From Helicobacteraceae bacterium (lineage in GTDB: Bacteria > Campylobacterota > Campylobacteria > Campylobacterales > Sulfurimonadaceae), in contig JALSLA010000060.1 in the NCBI GenBank assembly GCA_026988515.1, positions 1-45,334 of the forward strand: a stretch of DNA of 45,334 bases, in the 5' to 3' direction. The notes under the pieces are model-generated. The model was not told the origin of the DNA and ran no database searches. It saw nothing but the letters and a program-made list of their open reading frames with translations. Below are positions 1 to 9,934 of this stretch, piece by piece; the first letter of the stretch is position 1, and every line of letters begins with the position of its first letter. A program made the translations under genes and the position numbers.

Positions 1-91
1 AATGACCGACACCGTTCCGGTCACCGTCACCGGTCACACCGTTCACGAAATCGCAGTGGAGGTTCGCACCGATCCCACCGAAGCAGACGCC

Positions 92-463
92 CTAGAGATT
101 AGCGCAGAGCTTCTCTCTGACCCTGCTGCAAAACAGCTCAAACGAAGGAAGAATCAAGTTGCTGTTACGCTGTTTTACTCCCCACATCGGCTCGGGAAAA
201 TAGCTGTCTTCTTTAAAACGGGCGGTAATATGCCAGTGAACATGCGGCAGTATATTGCCAAACGATGCTATGTTGATTTTCTCAGGTTGGTAGTATTCGA
301 GCATTGCAAGTTCTATAATGTCCAATGCCTTAAAAAGCATCATCTTCTCTTCTTGTGTACACTCACTAAACTCTTTTTTAACCGCTTGCGTAAAGACTTT
401 AAGCCACGGCACTTCACTCTCGTGTATCTCTACAACAATCAGTGCGTTGCTATACAGTGCCAT
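92..463 (-). CDS. HIT family (histidine triad) protein
   Basis: A 123-residue protein with the histidine triad signature near its C-terminal half: H74, H76 and H78 in the string HVHWHITARF, followed by a conserved PMWG-type tail. HIT proteins are small nucleotide hydrolases or transferases that act on nucleoside phosphoramidates or dinucleoside polyphosphates in the cytoplasm. The substrate cannot be read from the sequence. The gene starts 15 nt after the fabH stop on the same strand, so it is probably the last gene of the ndk-DUF177-rpmF-plsX-fabH transcript. There is no clear Shine-Dalgarno sequence before the ATG, and a TACATGTAAATT motif sits in the short gap. Family assignment is firm; the specific function is not. 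Confidence 0.85.
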   Translation of the reverse strand: MALYSNALIVVEIHESEVPWLKVFTQAVKKEFSECTQEEKMMLFKALDIIELAMLEYYQPEKINIASFGNILPHVHWHITARFKEDSYFPEPMWGVKQRNSNLILPSFELFCSRVREKLCANL

Positions 464-478
464 TGCGCTACATGTAAA

Positions 479-1474
479 TTATGATTGGGGTGCAAAAGGA
501 AGCAGTGCGCTGCCCCACGTCAATCCACCGCCAAAGGCATCAAGAAGCATTAACTCTCCGGAACGAAGTGTTCCGGCTTCGTAAATCTCATTCATAGCCA
601 TCGGAATGGAAGCTCCCGAAGTATTGCCGTATTTTGCAACTGTCAATACCACCTGTTCATCTTGCATATTCAAGGCGTCGCCAACGGCTTTAATAATACG
701 GTAGTTGGCCTGATGCGGAATAAAATGATCGATTGCCGATGCCTCAATCATATTTTCGTTCAGGATCGAAACAACATCACTGGTTAACGTACGTACCGCC
801 ACTTTAAATGTTTCGTTCCCCTTCATCTTCATATAACATCCCGCTGCCTCACGATCAAGCGCATCATGAGCCGATCCGCTGCCGCCGTTGGGAGTCATTA
901 ATAAGTCGGCATACGCGCCGTCAGCTCCGGTATGGACATCAATAATTGCTTCATTTTGATGTGGAGTCGCACTGATGAGGGCAGCACCTGCACCGTCACC
1001 AAACAAAATACATGTACCGCGATCGGTGTAATCCGTAATCGCACTTAGCTTTTCGGCACCGACAATCAGGACATTTTTTTTCATGCCCGACTCAATAAAC
1101 GCTTTGGCAATACTCAAAATATAGACAAATCCCGTACATGCCGCAGAAACATCAAAGGCCGTAATAGCAGAAAGTCCCAACTTGGTGGCAATGACCGTAG
1201 CCGTTGAAGGCATGCAGAAGTAGTCGGGTGAGATGGTAGCGCAGATGATCATATCGATCTCTTTTTTGGAAATACCCGAACGCTCAATCGCCTTTTCGCA
1301 CGCCTTGACACCCATATCGGAAGTCGTTTCGTCTGCAGCGGCAATGCGACGCTCTTTAATGCCGGTTCGTTTTGTAATCCACGCATCCGTCGTATCAACC
1401 ATATGGGAAAGATCCTCGTTGGTCAGAATTTTTTCGGGGACATAAGCACCGATTGAGCGAAATGCTGCATACAT
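479..1474 (-). CDS. fabH: beta-ketoacyl-ACP synthase III (FabH)
   Basis: FabH condenses acetyl-CoA with malonyl-ACP to start type II fatty acid synthesis in the cytoplasm. The 331 residues contain the full catalytic triad: C113 in SAACTGF, H254 in PHQANYRI and N284 in GNTSGAS, close to the E. coli positions C112/H244/N274. Length is normal for the family. It follows plsX by only a few bases and belongs to the rpmF-plsX-fabH arrangement common in bacteria, which links ribosomal protein L32 with membrane lipid synthesis. A TACATGTA site lies inside the gene at 1009-1016. Confidence 0.97.
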   Translation of the reverse strand: MYAAFRSIGAYVPEKILTNEDLSHMVDTTDAWITKRTGIKERRIAAADETTSDMGVKACEKAIERSGISKKEIDMIICATISPDYFCMPSTATVIATKLGLSAITAFDVSAACTGFVYILSIAKAFIESGMKKNVLIVGAEKLSAITDYTDRGTCILFGDGAGAALISATPHQNEAIIDVHTGADGAYADLLMTPNGGSGSAHDALDREAAGCYMKMKGNETFKVAVRTLTSDVVSILNENMIEASAIDHFIPHQANYRIIKAVGDALNMQDEQVVLTVAKYGNTSGASIPMAMNEIYEAGTLRSGELMLLDAFGGGLTWGSALLPFAPQS

Positions 1475-1477
1475 AAA

Positions 1478-2473
1478 CTACCCTTTGTTGGCAATATCGC
1501 TTAACGTCGCTTCAATATGAGAGTTCACACCGGTATCGACATAACGAATGGCTTGAAATATAGCATTTTTAATGGCTTTGGGGTTACTTTTTCCATGGCT
1601 GACAATGGCACACCCTTTAATACCAATAAGCGGAGCACCACCGATTTCCGCATAGTCAATCTGTTTTTTCAGCAGTTTAAAGACTTTACGCATCAACAAT
1701 GCACCCGTAATGGCAACCGGAGATTTTCGAATATACTCTTTAATAAGCTCCGTAATGGTTTTGGCAACTCCTTCAGAGGCTTTAAGTACCAAATTACCAA
1801 TGAAGCCGTCACAGACAATAACGTCACAACTGCCGTCAAAAATGTTGTTCCCCTCAACATTACCCATGAAACCTTCAAAATGCTCAAGCTTTTTAAAAGA
1901 CTCCTTGGTAATCTCGTTGCCTTTGGACTCTTCTTCACCGTTAGCCAACAGACCCGTACGCGGCTTGGCAACACCCAACATATCCTGTGCATAATGGCGT
2001 CCCATAACGGCAAACTCTACCAAGTTGTCACTTTTGCAGTCAACATTGGCACCGGCATCGAGTAAAATACTTCGCGTTCCTGTTTTCGTCGGCATCAATG
2101 CGGCTAAAGCCGGACGGGTAACATGTTTGAGCCGTCCAAGCCGTAATGTTGCCAATGTCATGGTCGCACCGCTATGCCCTGCCGAAACCAGACCGTCGGC
2201 TTTTCCCTGTTTTACCAGATCCACCGCAACATAAATAGAGCTCGTTTTACGTTTAAGCGCATCGGTTGCCGCATCGCTCATTTCAATAACGTCGCACGCA
2301 TCGACTACAGAAATCTTGTCTTTATAACCCTTGGGTAACAGAGATAAAATCTCATCTTTTCTGCCTACAAGAATCGGTTGAAACTGCTTCTCTTTAAGCG
2401 CTTGAATACATCCTTGCACAATTGGTTCGGGACCAAAGTCCCCTCCCATTGCATCAATTGCAATCTTAATCAT
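1478..2473 (-). CDS. plsX: phosphate acyltransferase PlsX
   Basis: PlsX converts acyl-ACP to acyl-phosphate, the donor used by PlsY in phospholipid synthesis; it is a peripheral membrane enzyme. The protein has the typical N-terminus IAIDAMGGDFGP, the central motif GHSGATMTLATLRLGR and the C-terminal GGAPLIGIKG region. I chose the ATG at 2473 (331 aa); a TTG at 2476, directly abutting the rpmF stop, could add one residue. There is little Shine-Dalgarno signal, so translation is probably coupled to rpmF, whose stop codon is immediately upstream. It sits between rpmF and fabH. Confidence 0.96.
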   Translation of the reverse strand: MIKIAIDAMGGDFGPEPIVQGCIQALKEKQFQPILVGRKDEILSLLPKGYKDKISVVDACDVIEMSDAATDALKRKTSSIYVAVDLVKQGKADGLVSAGHSGATMTLATLRLGRLKHVTRPALAALMPTKTGTRSILLDAGANVDCKSDNLVEFAVMGRHYAQDMLGVAKPRTGLLANGEEESKGNEITKESFKKLEHFEGFMGNVEGNNIFDGSCDVIVCDGFIGNLVLKASEGVAKTITELIKEYIRKSPVAITGALLMRKVFKLLKKQIDYAEIGGAPLIGIKGCAIVSHGKSNPKAIKNAIFQAIRYVDTGVNSHIEATLSDIANKG

Positions 2474-2476
2474 CAA

Positions 2477-2626
2477 TTATTTATACTCACCGGTAGTCGG
2501 GTTAACGTGATGGGGGAGTTTGTAGGTACCGTCCTTGTCTTTTACAGGACGTGCCAGTGAAATTTTATAGTGAGTTCTACGTTTTGCTGAACGGGTGTGA
2601 CTCACGCGTCTCTTAGGTACTGCCAT
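2477..2626 (-). CDS. rpmF: 50S ribosomal protein L32
   Basis: A 49-residue basic protein beginning [17 protein letters not shown], the hallmark start of bacterial L32. It continues with [10 protein letters not shown] and ends GEYK. L32 is a structural protein of the large ribosomal subunit. This variant has no zinc-binding cysteine pairs. The start is well supported by AAAGGAAA about seven bases upstream of the ATG. It lies between the DUF177 gene and plsX, the usual bacterial position. Confidence 0.96.
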   Translation of the reverse strand: MAVPKRRVSHTRSAKRRTHYKISLARPVKDKDGTYKLPHHVNPTTGEYK

Positions 2627-2658
2627 GATATTTCCTTTCTTCGTAATTTACTGTTTAT

Positions 2659-3009
2659 TCAGGTTTTACAGTGTTGGCAACGTCGATAGTCGCATTTTAT
2701 TAACTCTACTTCCGAGTGAAAGATGGCGTCCATATCGACTACGGAATCCATTACTTCCACTACATCAAGCCTCTCATCCATACCTTCGTACACGCCATCA
2801 GAAACAAGAATTTCTATCTCTTCATCCAATATTGTATCAAAAGGTTCGGCACATATATCACACGGAGCACTAAAGTGACCCTCAATATGTCCCTTTACAT
2901 AAAAAAGCGACCCCTTTTGAAACACTATTGTTCCAAAAAACCGGGCCTCTTTGGTTTCGAGCTGAAACGCAACGGGTGTTTTACCGATGCGTCGACACTC
3001 AATTTTCAT
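2659..3009 (-). CDS. YceD/DUF177 family protein
   Basis: A 116-residue protein directly upstream of rpmF, where DUF177 (YceD) proteins usually sit. It contains the conserved CDICAEPF segment around residues 50-57 and ends with a cysteine pair (CQHC). In other bacteria the family is linked to 23S rRNA accumulation or large-subunit assembly, but the biochemical role is not settled. The gene starts eight bases after the ndk stop, so it is cotranscribed with ndk and rpmF. The assignment rests on both sequence and position. Confidence 0.85.
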   Translation of the reverse strand: MKIECRRIGKTPVAFQLETKEARFFGTIVFQKGSLFYVKGHIEGHFSAPCDICAEPFDTILDEEIEILVSDGVYEGMDERLDVVEVMDSVVDMDAIFHSEVELIKCDYRRCQHCKT

Positions 3010-3017
3010 CCGTTATA

Positions 3018-3431
3018 CTACGAAATTTCTCTGTCTGCAAAGAAAAAACGAATCTCATTGACAGCATTTTCTACAGAATCACTACCGTGAACCGCATTGG
3101 CATCAATATTTTCGGCAAAATCGGCACGAATGGTTCCGGCATCTGCTTCTTTTGGGTTGGTCGCTCCCATAAGCTCACGATTCTTAAGAACAGCACCCTC
3201 ACCTTCAAGCACAGTTACTACTACCGGTCCGCTAATCATAAAATCGACAAGATCGTTGAAAAAAGGGCGCTCGGCATGAATGGCATAGAATGCTTCAGCA
3301 TCGTGACGCGTTAATTGAATTTTTTTAGTTGCAGCAATACGCAATCCCGCGCTTTCAAAACGATCTAAGATTTTACCAATAACACCCTTTGCAACTGCAT
3401 CCGGCTTGATAATAGATAGTGTACGTTCCAT
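3018..3431 (-). CDS. ndk: nucleoside diphosphate kinase
   Basis: Ndk moves the gamma phosphate from ATP to nucleoside diphosphates through a phosphohistidine. The 137-residue protein starts [12 protein letters not shown] and carries the active-site signature NAVHGSDS with H115 as the phosphorylated residue. Length is exactly that of typical bacterial Ndk. An AGGAG Shine-Dalgarno sequence lies seven bases before the ATG. It appears to be the first gene of the ndk-DUF177-rpmF-plsX-fabH-HIT transcript, with a -10 box at 3466-3471. Overexpression of ndk with lipid and ribosomal genes is a typical Campylobacterota grouping. Confidence 0.97.
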   Translation of the reverse strand: MERTLSIIKPDAVAKGVIGKILDRFESAGLRIAATKKIQLTRHDAEAFYAIHAERPFFNDLVDFMISGPVVVTVLEGEGAVLKNRELMGATNPKEADAGTIRADFAENIDANAVHGSDSVENAVNEIRFFFADREIS

Positions 3432-3465
3432 TAAAACTCCTGTATAATTTCAAAAATAGGGTGCA

Positions 3466-3471
3466 ATTATA
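3466..3471 (-). promoter_or_regulatory. -10 box for the ndk operon
   Basis: TATAAT on the minus strand, preceded by a T-rich tract and followed by a short leader of about 28 nt to the ndk ATG. No TTGACA-like -35 box is visible at 17 bp. That is typical of Campylobacterota sigma-70 promoters, which depend on T-rich upstream DNA. Confidence 0.6.
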
Positions 3472-3537
3472 GCGAAAAAAATATCGTTTTACGATTAAAT
3501 AAAAAAAAGAGGAAAAATTACGTTTGAAGCAGTGACA

Positions 3538-3562
3538 ATAAGTACCGCAGTGCGGTACTTAT
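3538..3562 (-). terminator. hairpin downstream of the ferredoxin gene
   Basis: A perfect inverted repeat with 12-bp arms (ATAAGTACCGCA and its complement) around a single central base, ten bases after the ferredoxin stop. No long T-run follows directly, although a T-rich stretch occurs about 25 bases further on. It separates the ferredoxin transcript from the ndk promoter and is most simply a terminator. Confidence 0.55.
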
Positions 3563-3571
3563 CTGCTGAGA

Positions 3572-3829
3572 TTACTCAACGCAAGGTTCGCCGGGAACGG
3601 CACCTTCGGTATCCGGGTTTTCACCCCAGACAATACATCCTTCGGTAGGACATGCAGTAGCACATGCTGGCTCATCGTGGTGACCGATACACTCTACACA
3701 CTTATCGGCATAGACATAGTAGATCTCCTCACCTGTCGGGTTATCATCCTCATCAACAATTGCTTCTGTTGGACATTCGTCAATACAAGCACCACAGTTG
3801 ATACAAGTGTCATTAATAATTACAGCCAT
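3572..3829 (-). CDS. YfhL-type 2[4Fe-4S] ferredoxin
   Basis: An 85-residue electron carrier. The first cluster is bound by C9, C12, C15 and C19 (CINCGACIDECP). The second uses C44, C47, C56 and C60, with the eight-residue insertion between the second and third cysteines that marks the Allochromatium/YfhL type; C65 and C83 are extra. Such ferredoxins carry low-potential electrons in the cytoplasm. The Shine-Dalgarno sequence TAGGAG lies six bases before the ATG. It lies upstream of ndk on the same strand, as in C. jejuni, and has its own hairpin downstream. Confidence 0.93.
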   Translation of the reverse strand: MAVIINDTCINCGACIDECPTEAIVDEDDNPTGEEIYYVYADKCVECIGHHDEPACATACPTEGCIVWGENPDTEGAVPGEPCVE

Positions 3830-3949
3830 AAAATCTCCTATTGTTTAATACTGAAAACTATACCAATAAGAGTTTTAAACGTAGCTAAAAGAAGAATGTT
3901 ACCCGAGGATATTGCCGTGCAGATGTAACAAAGAGATCTGCACCGCAGG

Positions 3950-5107
3950 TTAGAGTTTTAAAAAGTCGCGAATGGCATCCACTTTATCTGTTTTTTCCCA
4001 TGTAAATTCATCAATTTCACGTCCAAAATGGCCGTACGCTGCCGTTTTTCTATAAATAGGACGCAATAAGTTGAGCGTATCAATAATCCCTTTGGGCGTT
4101 AAGTCAAACAGTGATGTGACACATGCTTCAAGACGCTCTTCGGGAACTTTTGCCGTTCCGTGGGTATCGACCATAATAGAGACCGGTTTTACCACACCGA
4201 TGGCATAGGCTATTTGAATACTCACCCGATCACACGCACCCGAAGCTACAAGATTTTTAGCAACATAGCGTGCGGCATAGGCAGCGGAACGGTCGACTTT
4301 GGTCGGATCCTTGCCACTAAAAGCGCCGCCGCCGTGAGGACAGCTTCCGCCATACGTGTCGACAATAATTTTACGACCGGTTAACCCGGCATCTCCCTGA
4401 GGACCGCCAATCACAAAGTTTCCTGTTGGATTAATGTGATACTTCACCTGAGGACTCAACAGTGCTTCAGGAATCACTGCCTTAATGACCTTTTCAATAA
4501 CATCACGATGTAACACCTCTTGGTCAACGTCGTCATGATGTTGCGTCGAAACAACAACCGTCTCTACGGAGACCGGCTTATGGTCAACATATTTCACACT
4601 GATTTGCGCTTTGCCGTCGGGTCGTAAATAAGGAATTATTCCCTCTTTACGAACGTGTGCCAGACGTTCCGTGAGGCGATGCGCAAGATGGATGGGGAGC
4701 GGCATGAGCTCTTTCGTCTCTTTACAGGCATACCCGAACATCAGCCCCTGATCGCCTGCGCCGATCTCGCCGCCTTGCTGATCGACCCCCTGGTTAATAT
4801 CTGCAGACTGTTCGCCAATACCGTTAAGCACGGCGGCCGAGCGTGAATCAAACCCGTAACGTGCATCTACATAACCGATCTCTTCAATCACCTTACGAGC
4901 AATGTCTTGCATTGGGGCATAGCAGGTGGTTTTGAGCTCACCCGCTATCATGCAAAAGCCGTTAGAGACCATTGTCTCACACGCAACACGTGCATTGGGA
5001 TCATGTTCAATGATATAATCTAAAATAGCATCACTGATCTGATCCGCCATCTTATCGGGGTGTCCTTCGGTCACAGATTCGGAAGTAAAAATATACTCTT
5101 GACTCAA
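3950..5107 (-). CDS. metK: S-adenosylmethionine synthetase
   Basis: MetK makes S-adenosylmethionine from methionine and ATP in the cytoplasm. The 385-residue protein shows [20 protein letters not shown] near the N-terminus (catalytic H in GHPDK), [12 protein letters not shown], and the loop [19 protein letters not shown]. The start is a TTG at 5105-5107: AAAGGA lies at proper spacing before it and there is no in-frame ATG nearby. A TTTACATGTAAA palindrome overlaps the region just before this ribosome binding site (5117-5128). The two small genes upstream are close enough to be in the same operon. Confidence 0.97.
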   Translation of the reverse strand: MSQEYIFTSESVTEGHPDKMADQISDAILDYIIEHDPNARVACETMVSNGFCMIAGELKTTCYAPMQDIARKVIEEIGYVDARYGFDSRSAAVLNGIGEQSADINQGVDQQGGEIGAGDQGLMFGYACKETKELMPLPIHLAHRLTERLAHVRKEGIIPYLRPDGKAQISVKYVDHKPVSVETVVVSTQHHDDVDQEVLHRDVIEKVIKAVIPEALLSPQVKYHINPTGNFVIGGPQGDAGLTGRKIIVDTYGGSCPHGGGAFSGKDPTKVDRSAAYAARYVAKNLVASGACDRVSIQIAYAIGVVKPVSIMVDTHGTAKVPEERLEACVTSLFDLTPKGIIDTLNLLRPIYRKTAAYGHFGREIDEFTWEKTDKVDAIRDFLKL

Positions 5108-5155
5108 TCGATTTCCTTTACATGTAAAAATTATCTATTGCTTCGATGCATGCTC

Positions 5156-5389
5156 TCACGCCTCATCGAGGCTCTTGCTAATCTTTTGAGAGATTTGTTG
5201 CATACGTTTTTCATTTTCATAAAGTTCATAATTCTTGCGCACATATGCCTGAAGCATGATCTTAATATCGTTGTTGCCTTCAATGTTAAAGTCGTCCTGC
5301 ATCGCTTTTTGCAGATAGCGGGCAAACTCCTCTTCCACATCAATATTGAACGGGGTGGAATTAATACGAAGACTGATCTTTTTTTTCAT
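5156..5389 (-). CDS. conserved small hypothetical protein upstream of metK
   Basis: A 77-residue protein starting MKKKISLRINSTPFNID, with a predicted short beta part then a long charged helix (roughly residues 15-75). I do not recognise a named domain. It lies 17 nt after a small coiled-coil gene and about 50 nt before metK, all on the minus strand, so the three are probably cotranscribed. Codon use and position support a real gene. No function can be assigned. Confidence 0.7.
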   Translation of the reverse strand: MKKKISLRINSTPFNIDVEEEFARYLQKAMQDDFNIEGNNDIKIMLQAYVRKNYELYENEKRMQQISQKISKSLDEA

Positions 5390-5406
5390 ACGCTCAGAGC
5401 TCTTTC

Positions 5407-5634
5407 TTACGAAAGAATACCTTCGATTTTATTGACAATTTCTTCAATTTCAAGATCTTTCATAGCATTCTCTTCTCTTAAACGCTCCAGCTCTTCATCT
5501 TTGCCACCGCTTTGTGAGCGTAATGTCATTAATTCACTTCGCAGTGTTTCATTTTCACTCTTTAACTCATCATATTTTTGCAACACAAGGGTAACTTTAT
5601 CACTTAAATTTTCCAGTATTGATTTTTGTTCCAT
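5407..5634 (-). CDS. small coiled-coil protein
   Basis: A 75-residue, almost wholly helical protein with clear heptads (LRSELMTLRSQ, ELERLREEN). It resembles small coiled-coil cell-division factors such as ZapB in shape, but I see no decisive motif. I chose the ATG at 5634 because TGAGG lies a few bases upstream; an upstream ATG at 5697 would add 21 residues but has no ribosome binding site. It is the first gene of the short run leading to metK and is divergent from uvrB. Confidence 0.6.
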   Translation of the reverse strand: MEQKSILENLSDKVTLVLQKYDELKSENETLRSELMTLRSQSGGKDEELERLREENAMKDLEIEEIVNKIEGILS

Positions 5635-5749
5635 AAATGCCTCATCTATCGTTTTTACTTTAATCAATGCTATTCTACCATTATTAAAACATAACATACG
5701 TTAAACGGATTAATTTTTCCCGACATATGTAACATAATCAAGAAAAAGC

Positions 5750-5755
5750 TATAAT
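5750..5755 (+). promoter_or_regulatory. -10 box of uvrB
   Basis: TATAAT ends eight bases before the uvrB ATG at 5763. Transcription would be expected to start at about 5762, so the message may have almost no leader. No ribosome binding site is visible before the ATG. Confidence 0.5.
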
Positions 5756-5762
5756 CACATCT

Positions 5763-7745
5763 ATGAAAAAAAACAATGCCTTTAAAGCCGTAACGCCCTA
5801 TGCCCCTGCGGGTGATCAGCCTCAAGCCATCAATATACTTGCGCAAAGTATTTTAGAGGGCAACCGTTACCAAACCTTAGAAGGCGTTACGGGCAGCGGT
5901 AAAACTTTTACCATGGCCAATATCATTGAAAAGACACAGCTTCCTACTATTATTATGACCCATAACAAAACGTTGGCGGCACAGCTTTACAGTGAATTCA
6001 AAACCTTTTTTCCGCACAATCACGTCGAATATTTCATTAGTTATTACGACTACTACCAGCCCGAAGCGTACATTCCGCGCCAAGACCTCTTTATTGAAAA
6101 AGACAGCGCCATTAATGATGAACTCGAACGTCTGCGCCTCTCCGCTACTGCCAATCTTTTAAGCTACGACGATGTTATTGTCATCGCCTCCGTATCCGCC
6201 AACTACGGCTTGGGAGATCCTCAAGAGTATGAAAAGATGGTGCAGGTTCTTAGCATCGGAGATGACATTTCACAAAAATCACTACTGCTTCGCCTGATCG
6301 ATATGGGTTACAGCCGCAACGATACCGTCTTTGAAAGCGGGCACATTCGTGTCAGCGGTGATGTCATCGACATTTATCCGCCTTATTTGGAAGATCAGGC
6401 GGTTCGTATTGAGTTTTTCGGTGATGAAGTGGAATCCATTAACACATTTGAAGTCATCAGCAACAAACGGCTTGAGAATTTAGACAAAGTCACCATTTAC
6501 GCTACCAGCCAGTTTAGTGTCACCAAAGAGAAACTCTCGCGTGCGATTAAACGTATTGAAGAGGAGCTTGACGAACGGTTGGACTATTTTTTAAAAGAGG
6601 ATAAAATTGTCGAAGCCCAGCGACTCAAACAACGTACCGAATTTGATCTGGAGATGCTCGAGACCGTCGGCATGTGCAAAGGTATTGAAAACTACTCACG
6701 GCACCTGACCGATAAAAAGCCCGGTGAGGCCCCCTACACGCTACTGGACTACTTCGATATACACCATAAAGAGTATCTTGTCATTGTTGATGAGTCACAT
6801 GTCAGTCTGCCGCAGTTTCGCGGCATGTATGCCGGTGATCGCAGCCGCAAAGAGGTTTTGGTAGAGCATGGGTTCCGACTGCCCAGTGCTCTGGACAACC
6901 GTCCGTTTCGACTCGAAGAGTATATTGTCAAAGCACCGCACTATCTTTTTGTCTCGGCTACACCCAATGCGTACGAACTTGAGCTTTCAAGTGTGAAAGC
7001 AGAGCAGATCATTCGCCCTACCGGACTGCTTGATCCTGAAATCATTGTCAAATCTTCTGACAATCAGGTCGAAGATCTGCACGATGAAATTAAAAAAACC
7101 GTAGCCAAGGGAGATCGTGTTCTTGTCACGGTATTGACGAAAAAAATGGCTGAGGCACTCAGCAAATACCTTGCCGATTTCGGCATTAAAGTGCAGTACA
7201 TGCACTCCGACATTGATGCCATTGAGCGCAATCAGATTATTCGAGCGTTACGCATGGGCGTTTTTGACGTACTCATCGGCATTAACCTCCTACGTGAAGG
7301 ACTCGATCTTCCCGAAGTGAGTCTGGTTGCCATTTTAGATGCCGACAAAGAGGGCTTTTTGCGCAGCGAGACGGCACTGATTCAGACTATTGGACGTGCC
7401 GCTCGTCATATTGACGGACGCGTAATTCTCTATGCCAATACCATGACCGGCTCTATGGAACGGGCCATTGCCAAAACGCAAGCACGTCGTGAGAAACAAG
7501 ATGCCTACAATAAGGCGCACAACATTATCCCGACAGGAGTTAGTCGCACACTGGACGAAAATTTAAAACTCGAAGATTCCGGCGAATTATACAATCGTAG
7601 TCAAAAAGCAGATAGAATGCCCGCATCGGAACGTAAAAAGCTGCTCAAAGATCTTAACGAGAAGATGAAACAAGCAGCCAAACAACTTGAATTTGAAGAG
7701 GCGGCACGCTTGCGTGATGAAATTGCCAAAATCAAACAACTCTAA
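5763..7745 (+). CDS. uvrB: excinuclease ABC subunit B
   Basis: UvrB is the damage-verifying helicase-like subunit of nucleotide excision repair; it receives DNA from UvrA and recruits UvrC. The 660 residues show Walker A GVTGSGKT (41-48), the beta-hairpin region [12 protein letters not shown] near residue 95, the DESH box, helicase motifs V/VI ([22 protein letters not shown]) and the C-terminal UVR motif ([16 protein letters not shown]) that contacts UvrC. Full length and intact. A TATAAT lies just upstream, suggesting a nearly leaderless message. A DedA gene follows after a gap containing TACATGTA. Confidence 0.98.
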   Translation: MKKNNAFKAVTPYAPAGDQPQAINILAQSILEGNRYQTLEGVTGSGKTFTMANIIEKTQLPTIIMTHNKTLAAQLYSEFKTFFPHNHVEYFISYYDYYQPEAYIPRQDLFIEKDSAINDELERLRLSATANLLSYDDVIVIASVSANYGLGDPQEYEKMVQVLSIGDDISQKSLLLRLIDMGYSRNDTVFESGHIRVSGDVIDIYPPYLEDQAVRIEFFGDEVESINTFEVISNKRLENLDKVTIYATSQFSVTKEKLSRAIKRIEEELDERLDYFLKEDKIVEAQRLKQRTEFDLEMLETVGMCKGIENYSRHLTDKKPGEAPYTLLDYFDIHHKEYLVIVDESHVSLPQFRGMYAGDRSRKEVLVEHGFRLPSALDNRPFRLEEYIVKAPHYLFVSATPNAYELELSSVKAEQIIRPTGLLDPEIIVKSSDNQVEDLHDEIKKTVAKGDRVLVTVLTKKMAEALSKYLADFGIKVQYMHSDIDAIERNQIIRALRMGVFDVLIGINLLREGLDLPEVSLVAILDADKEGFLRSETALIQTIGRAARHIDGRVILYANTMTGSMERAIAKTQARREKQDAYNKAHNIIPTGVSRTLDENLKLEDSGELYNRSQKADRMPASERKKLLKDLNEKMKQAAKQLEFEEAARLRDEIAKIKQL

Positions 7746-7771
7746 ATTACATGTAATATAAAGGATCTTCA

Positions 7772-8335
7772 TTGGAAGAAATGCTTAGCAATCTCAGTAC
7801 CTACGGGTACATTATTCTCTTTCTCTACTCGTTTGGCGGCGGTTTTATTGCTCTCGTTGCCGCCGGCGTGCTTTCGTATATGGGGGAGATGAACCTCTAT
7901 ATTTCCATGCTCGTAGCCTTTAGTGCGAACTTCATCGGCGATACCGTTTTGTTCTACCTCTCACGCTACCACAAAAGTGAGGTAATGAAATATCTTCATA
8001 AACACCGAAGAAAACTGGCGCTTTCGCATCTGCTAATGAAAAAACACGGTTCGTGGATCATTATTATGCAAAAGTTTGTTTACGGCATTAAAACCCTCAT
8101 TCCTCTTGCCATTGGCCTGACGAAATATGACTTTATAAAATTTACCCTTTTAAATCTTGTCGGTACGGCGCTGTGGGCATTGGCATTCGGTTTTGGCAGT
8201 TATGCTTCGGGTGAAGCCCTCATGAAGGCATTCGCGGTAATCTCTGAGAAGCCCTATATAGCTCCCATCATCTTAGTCGTTGTCGGGGGTAGTATTTGGC
8301 TTTATATGGTCAAGGCTACGAAAAAGAGCAGCTAA
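7772..8335 (+). CDS. DedA family membrane protein
   Basis: A 187-residue polytopic membrane protein of the DedA/VTT family, members of which act as lipid scramblases or transporters (for example of undecaprenyl phosphate or phosphatidylethanolamine) and support membrane homeostasis. Visible are a re-entrant-like N-terminal GGGFIALVAAG segment, the FIGDTVLFYLSRYHK motif near residues 50-65, FVYGIKTLIPLAIG, and two C-terminal membrane helices. I use the TTG at 7772 because AAGGA lies six bases upstream; an ATG three codons later is possible. It follows uvrB by 26 bases on the same strand. Its substrate is unknown. Confidence 0.85.
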   Translation: MEEMLSNLSTYGYIILFLYSFGGGFIALVAAGVLSYMGEMNLYISMLVAFSANFIGDTVLFYLSRYHKSEVMKYLHKHRRKLALSHLLMKKHGSWIIIMQKFVYGIKTLIPLAIGLTKYDFIKFTLLNLVGTALWALAFGFGSYASGEALMKAFAVISEKPYIAPIILVVVGGSIWLYMVKATKKSS

Positions 8336-8357
8336 GCAGAGGCGATCCTCTGCTTAG
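8332..8357 (-). terminator. bidirectional terminator between dedA-type gene and pckA
   Basis: A perfect 11-bp stem, CTAAGCAGAGG with its complement, around a CGAT tetraloop. It contains the stop codons of both convergent genes. On the minus strand a CTTTTT tract lies a few bases beyond it, so it probably terminates pckA and may work in both directions. Confidence 0.75.
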
Positions 8358-9934
8358 AGTTGCGGTCCGGCGGCAGAAAAATCAAACGCACTGTCTTCAG
8401 TCTGATACTTTTTAAAGTTCTCAATAAACATCTGAGCCAGCTCGTCGCGTTTGTTATCGAATTCTTCTTTATTTTCCCATGCATTCCGCGGATTGAGTAC
8501 ATCGGGATTGATATCGCCCAAGGTTTTTGGAACATGCAGTGCAAACGTACGGGTCACGTCAAATTCACTCTCGTTGATAGAACCGTCTAAAATAGCATTA
8601 ATGCATGCGCGTGTATCTTTAATACTCATCCGTTTTCCCACGCCGTAGGCACCGCCGGTCCATCCGGTATTGACCAAATAGACGTTCACATTGTGCTTAT
8701 CGATTTTTTCACCTAAAAGTTTGGCATATACCGTAGGATGTAACGGTAAAAATGCTTCACCGAAACAGGCACTAAAGGTGGCGACCGGCTCCGTTACACC
8801 ACGCTCGGTTCCAGCTACTTTGGCCGTATAGCCGCTTAAAAAATAGTACATTGCCTGATCGCGCGTCAATTTAGAGACCGGAGGCAAAATACCAAAAGCA
8901 TCGGCCGTCAAGAAAATAATATTGCTTGGGTGCCCTGCCATTAATGAGGCTTCATGGTTCTCGATATGTTCAATCGGGTACGATACTCGAGTGTTTTCAG
9001 TTCGCGAACCGTCTTCATAATCGACTTTGCCGTTATCGTCGGCAACAACATTTTCCAAGAGTGCCGCTTTTTTAATGGCACCGTAGATTTCGGGTTCACT
9101 TTTAGAATCAAGATTGATCACCTTGGCATAACAACCGCCTTCAAAGTTAAAGACACCGTGATCATCCCAACCGTGTTCATCATCACCGATAAGCTTACGC
9201 TTGGGGTCGGTTGAGAGTGTTGTTTTTCCGGTACCGCTGAGCCCAAAAAAGAGAGCTGTATCACCGGCTTCTCCAACATTGGCAGAACAGTGCATGGGCA
9301 TCTTGTTGTCCAGCGGCAACCAGTAATTCATCATGGAGAAAATACCCTTTTTCATCTCACCGCCGTACCAGGTACCGCCAATAATCGCAATATTCTCTTC
9401 GATGTTAAACAGAACGAACACTTCAGAATTCAGACCGTGTTCCTTCCATCGTTCATTCACCACTTTACAGGCGTTGAGTACCGTAAACTGTGGTTGAAAT
9501 ACTTCCAGTTCACTTGAAGTCGGACGAATAAACATGTTTTTGACAAAATGAGACTGCCACGCAATCTCGGAGATAAAACGTACCGAGTGTTTACTCGCGG
9601 CACTCGATCCGCAATAGACATCGGTTACATAAAGATTTTTGTTTGAGAGTTGCTTCAACGCTATCTGATGCAGCTCGTCAAAAGTCTCTTTAGAGATTTT
9701 TCGGTTCACATCACCCCAGGCAATATACTTGTTTGACGGCTCCTGATCGACAAAATACTTATCTTTGGGACTGCGTCCTGTAAAAATGCCGGTATTGACC
9801 ATCATGGCGCCGTTATCGGCCAACTGACACTCCCGATTGTTTAACTCGTGTTTAATCAACTCATTGTAACTTAGGTTATGAAAAAGCTCTTGAGGATTGG
9901 TAATGCCTAAGCTTTCTATTTCAGTCCTATTCAT
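8354..9934 (-). CDS. pckA: phosphoenolpyruvate carboxykinase (ATP)
   Basis: PckA interconverts oxaloacetate + ATP and phosphoenolpyruvate + CO2 + ADP in gluconeogenesis and anaplerosis. The protein has FTGRSPKDK (51-59), the kinase P-loop [11 protein letters not shown] (231-241) and the metal-binding LIGDDEHGW (249-256) of the ATP-dependent class. I start at the ATG at 9934 (526 aa): AAGG precedes it and family members begin near this point. An in-frame ATG 60 nt upstream would add a basic 20-residue tail with no family match. In a carbon-fixing Campylobacterota it would channel C4 acids from the reductive TCA cycle into sugars; that is inference. Confidence 0.96.
   Translation of the reverse strand: MNRTEIESLGITNPQELFHNLSYNELIKHELNNRECQLADNGAMMVNTGIFTGRSPKDKYFVDQEPSNKYIAWGDVNRKISKETFDELHQIALKQLSNKNLYVTDVYCGSSAASKHSVRFISEIAWQSHFVKNMFIRPTSSELEVFQPQFTVLNACKVVNERWKEHGLNSEVFVLFNIEENIAIIGGTWYGGEMKKGIFSMMNYWLPLDNKMPMHCSANVGEAGDTALFFGLSGTGKTTLSTDPKRKLIGDDEHGWDDHGVFNFEGGCYAKVINLDSKSEPEIYGAIKKAALLENVVADDNGKVDYEDGSRTENTRVSYPIEHIENHEASLMAGHPSNIIFLTADAFGILPPVSKLTRDQAMYYFLSGYTAKVAGTERGVTEPVATFSACFGEAFLPLHPTVYAKLLGEKIDKHNVNVYLVNTGWTGGAYGVGKRMSIKDTRACINAILDGSINESEFDVTRTFALHVPKTLGDINPDVLNPRNAWENKEEFDNKRDELAQMFIENFKKYQTEDSAFDFSAAGPQL

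Noticed and set aside
2-484. A 160-codon plus-strand frame across the left end
   Set aside because: Beyond base 91 it runs antisense to the HIT gene and has no family content. Only its first 30 codons look unusual, which is reported as a composition change, not a gene.
3919-3945. A 7-bp inverted repeat (TGCAGAT/ATCTGCA) after metK
   Set aside because: Short stem, 11-base loop and no T-run; too weak to call a terminator.
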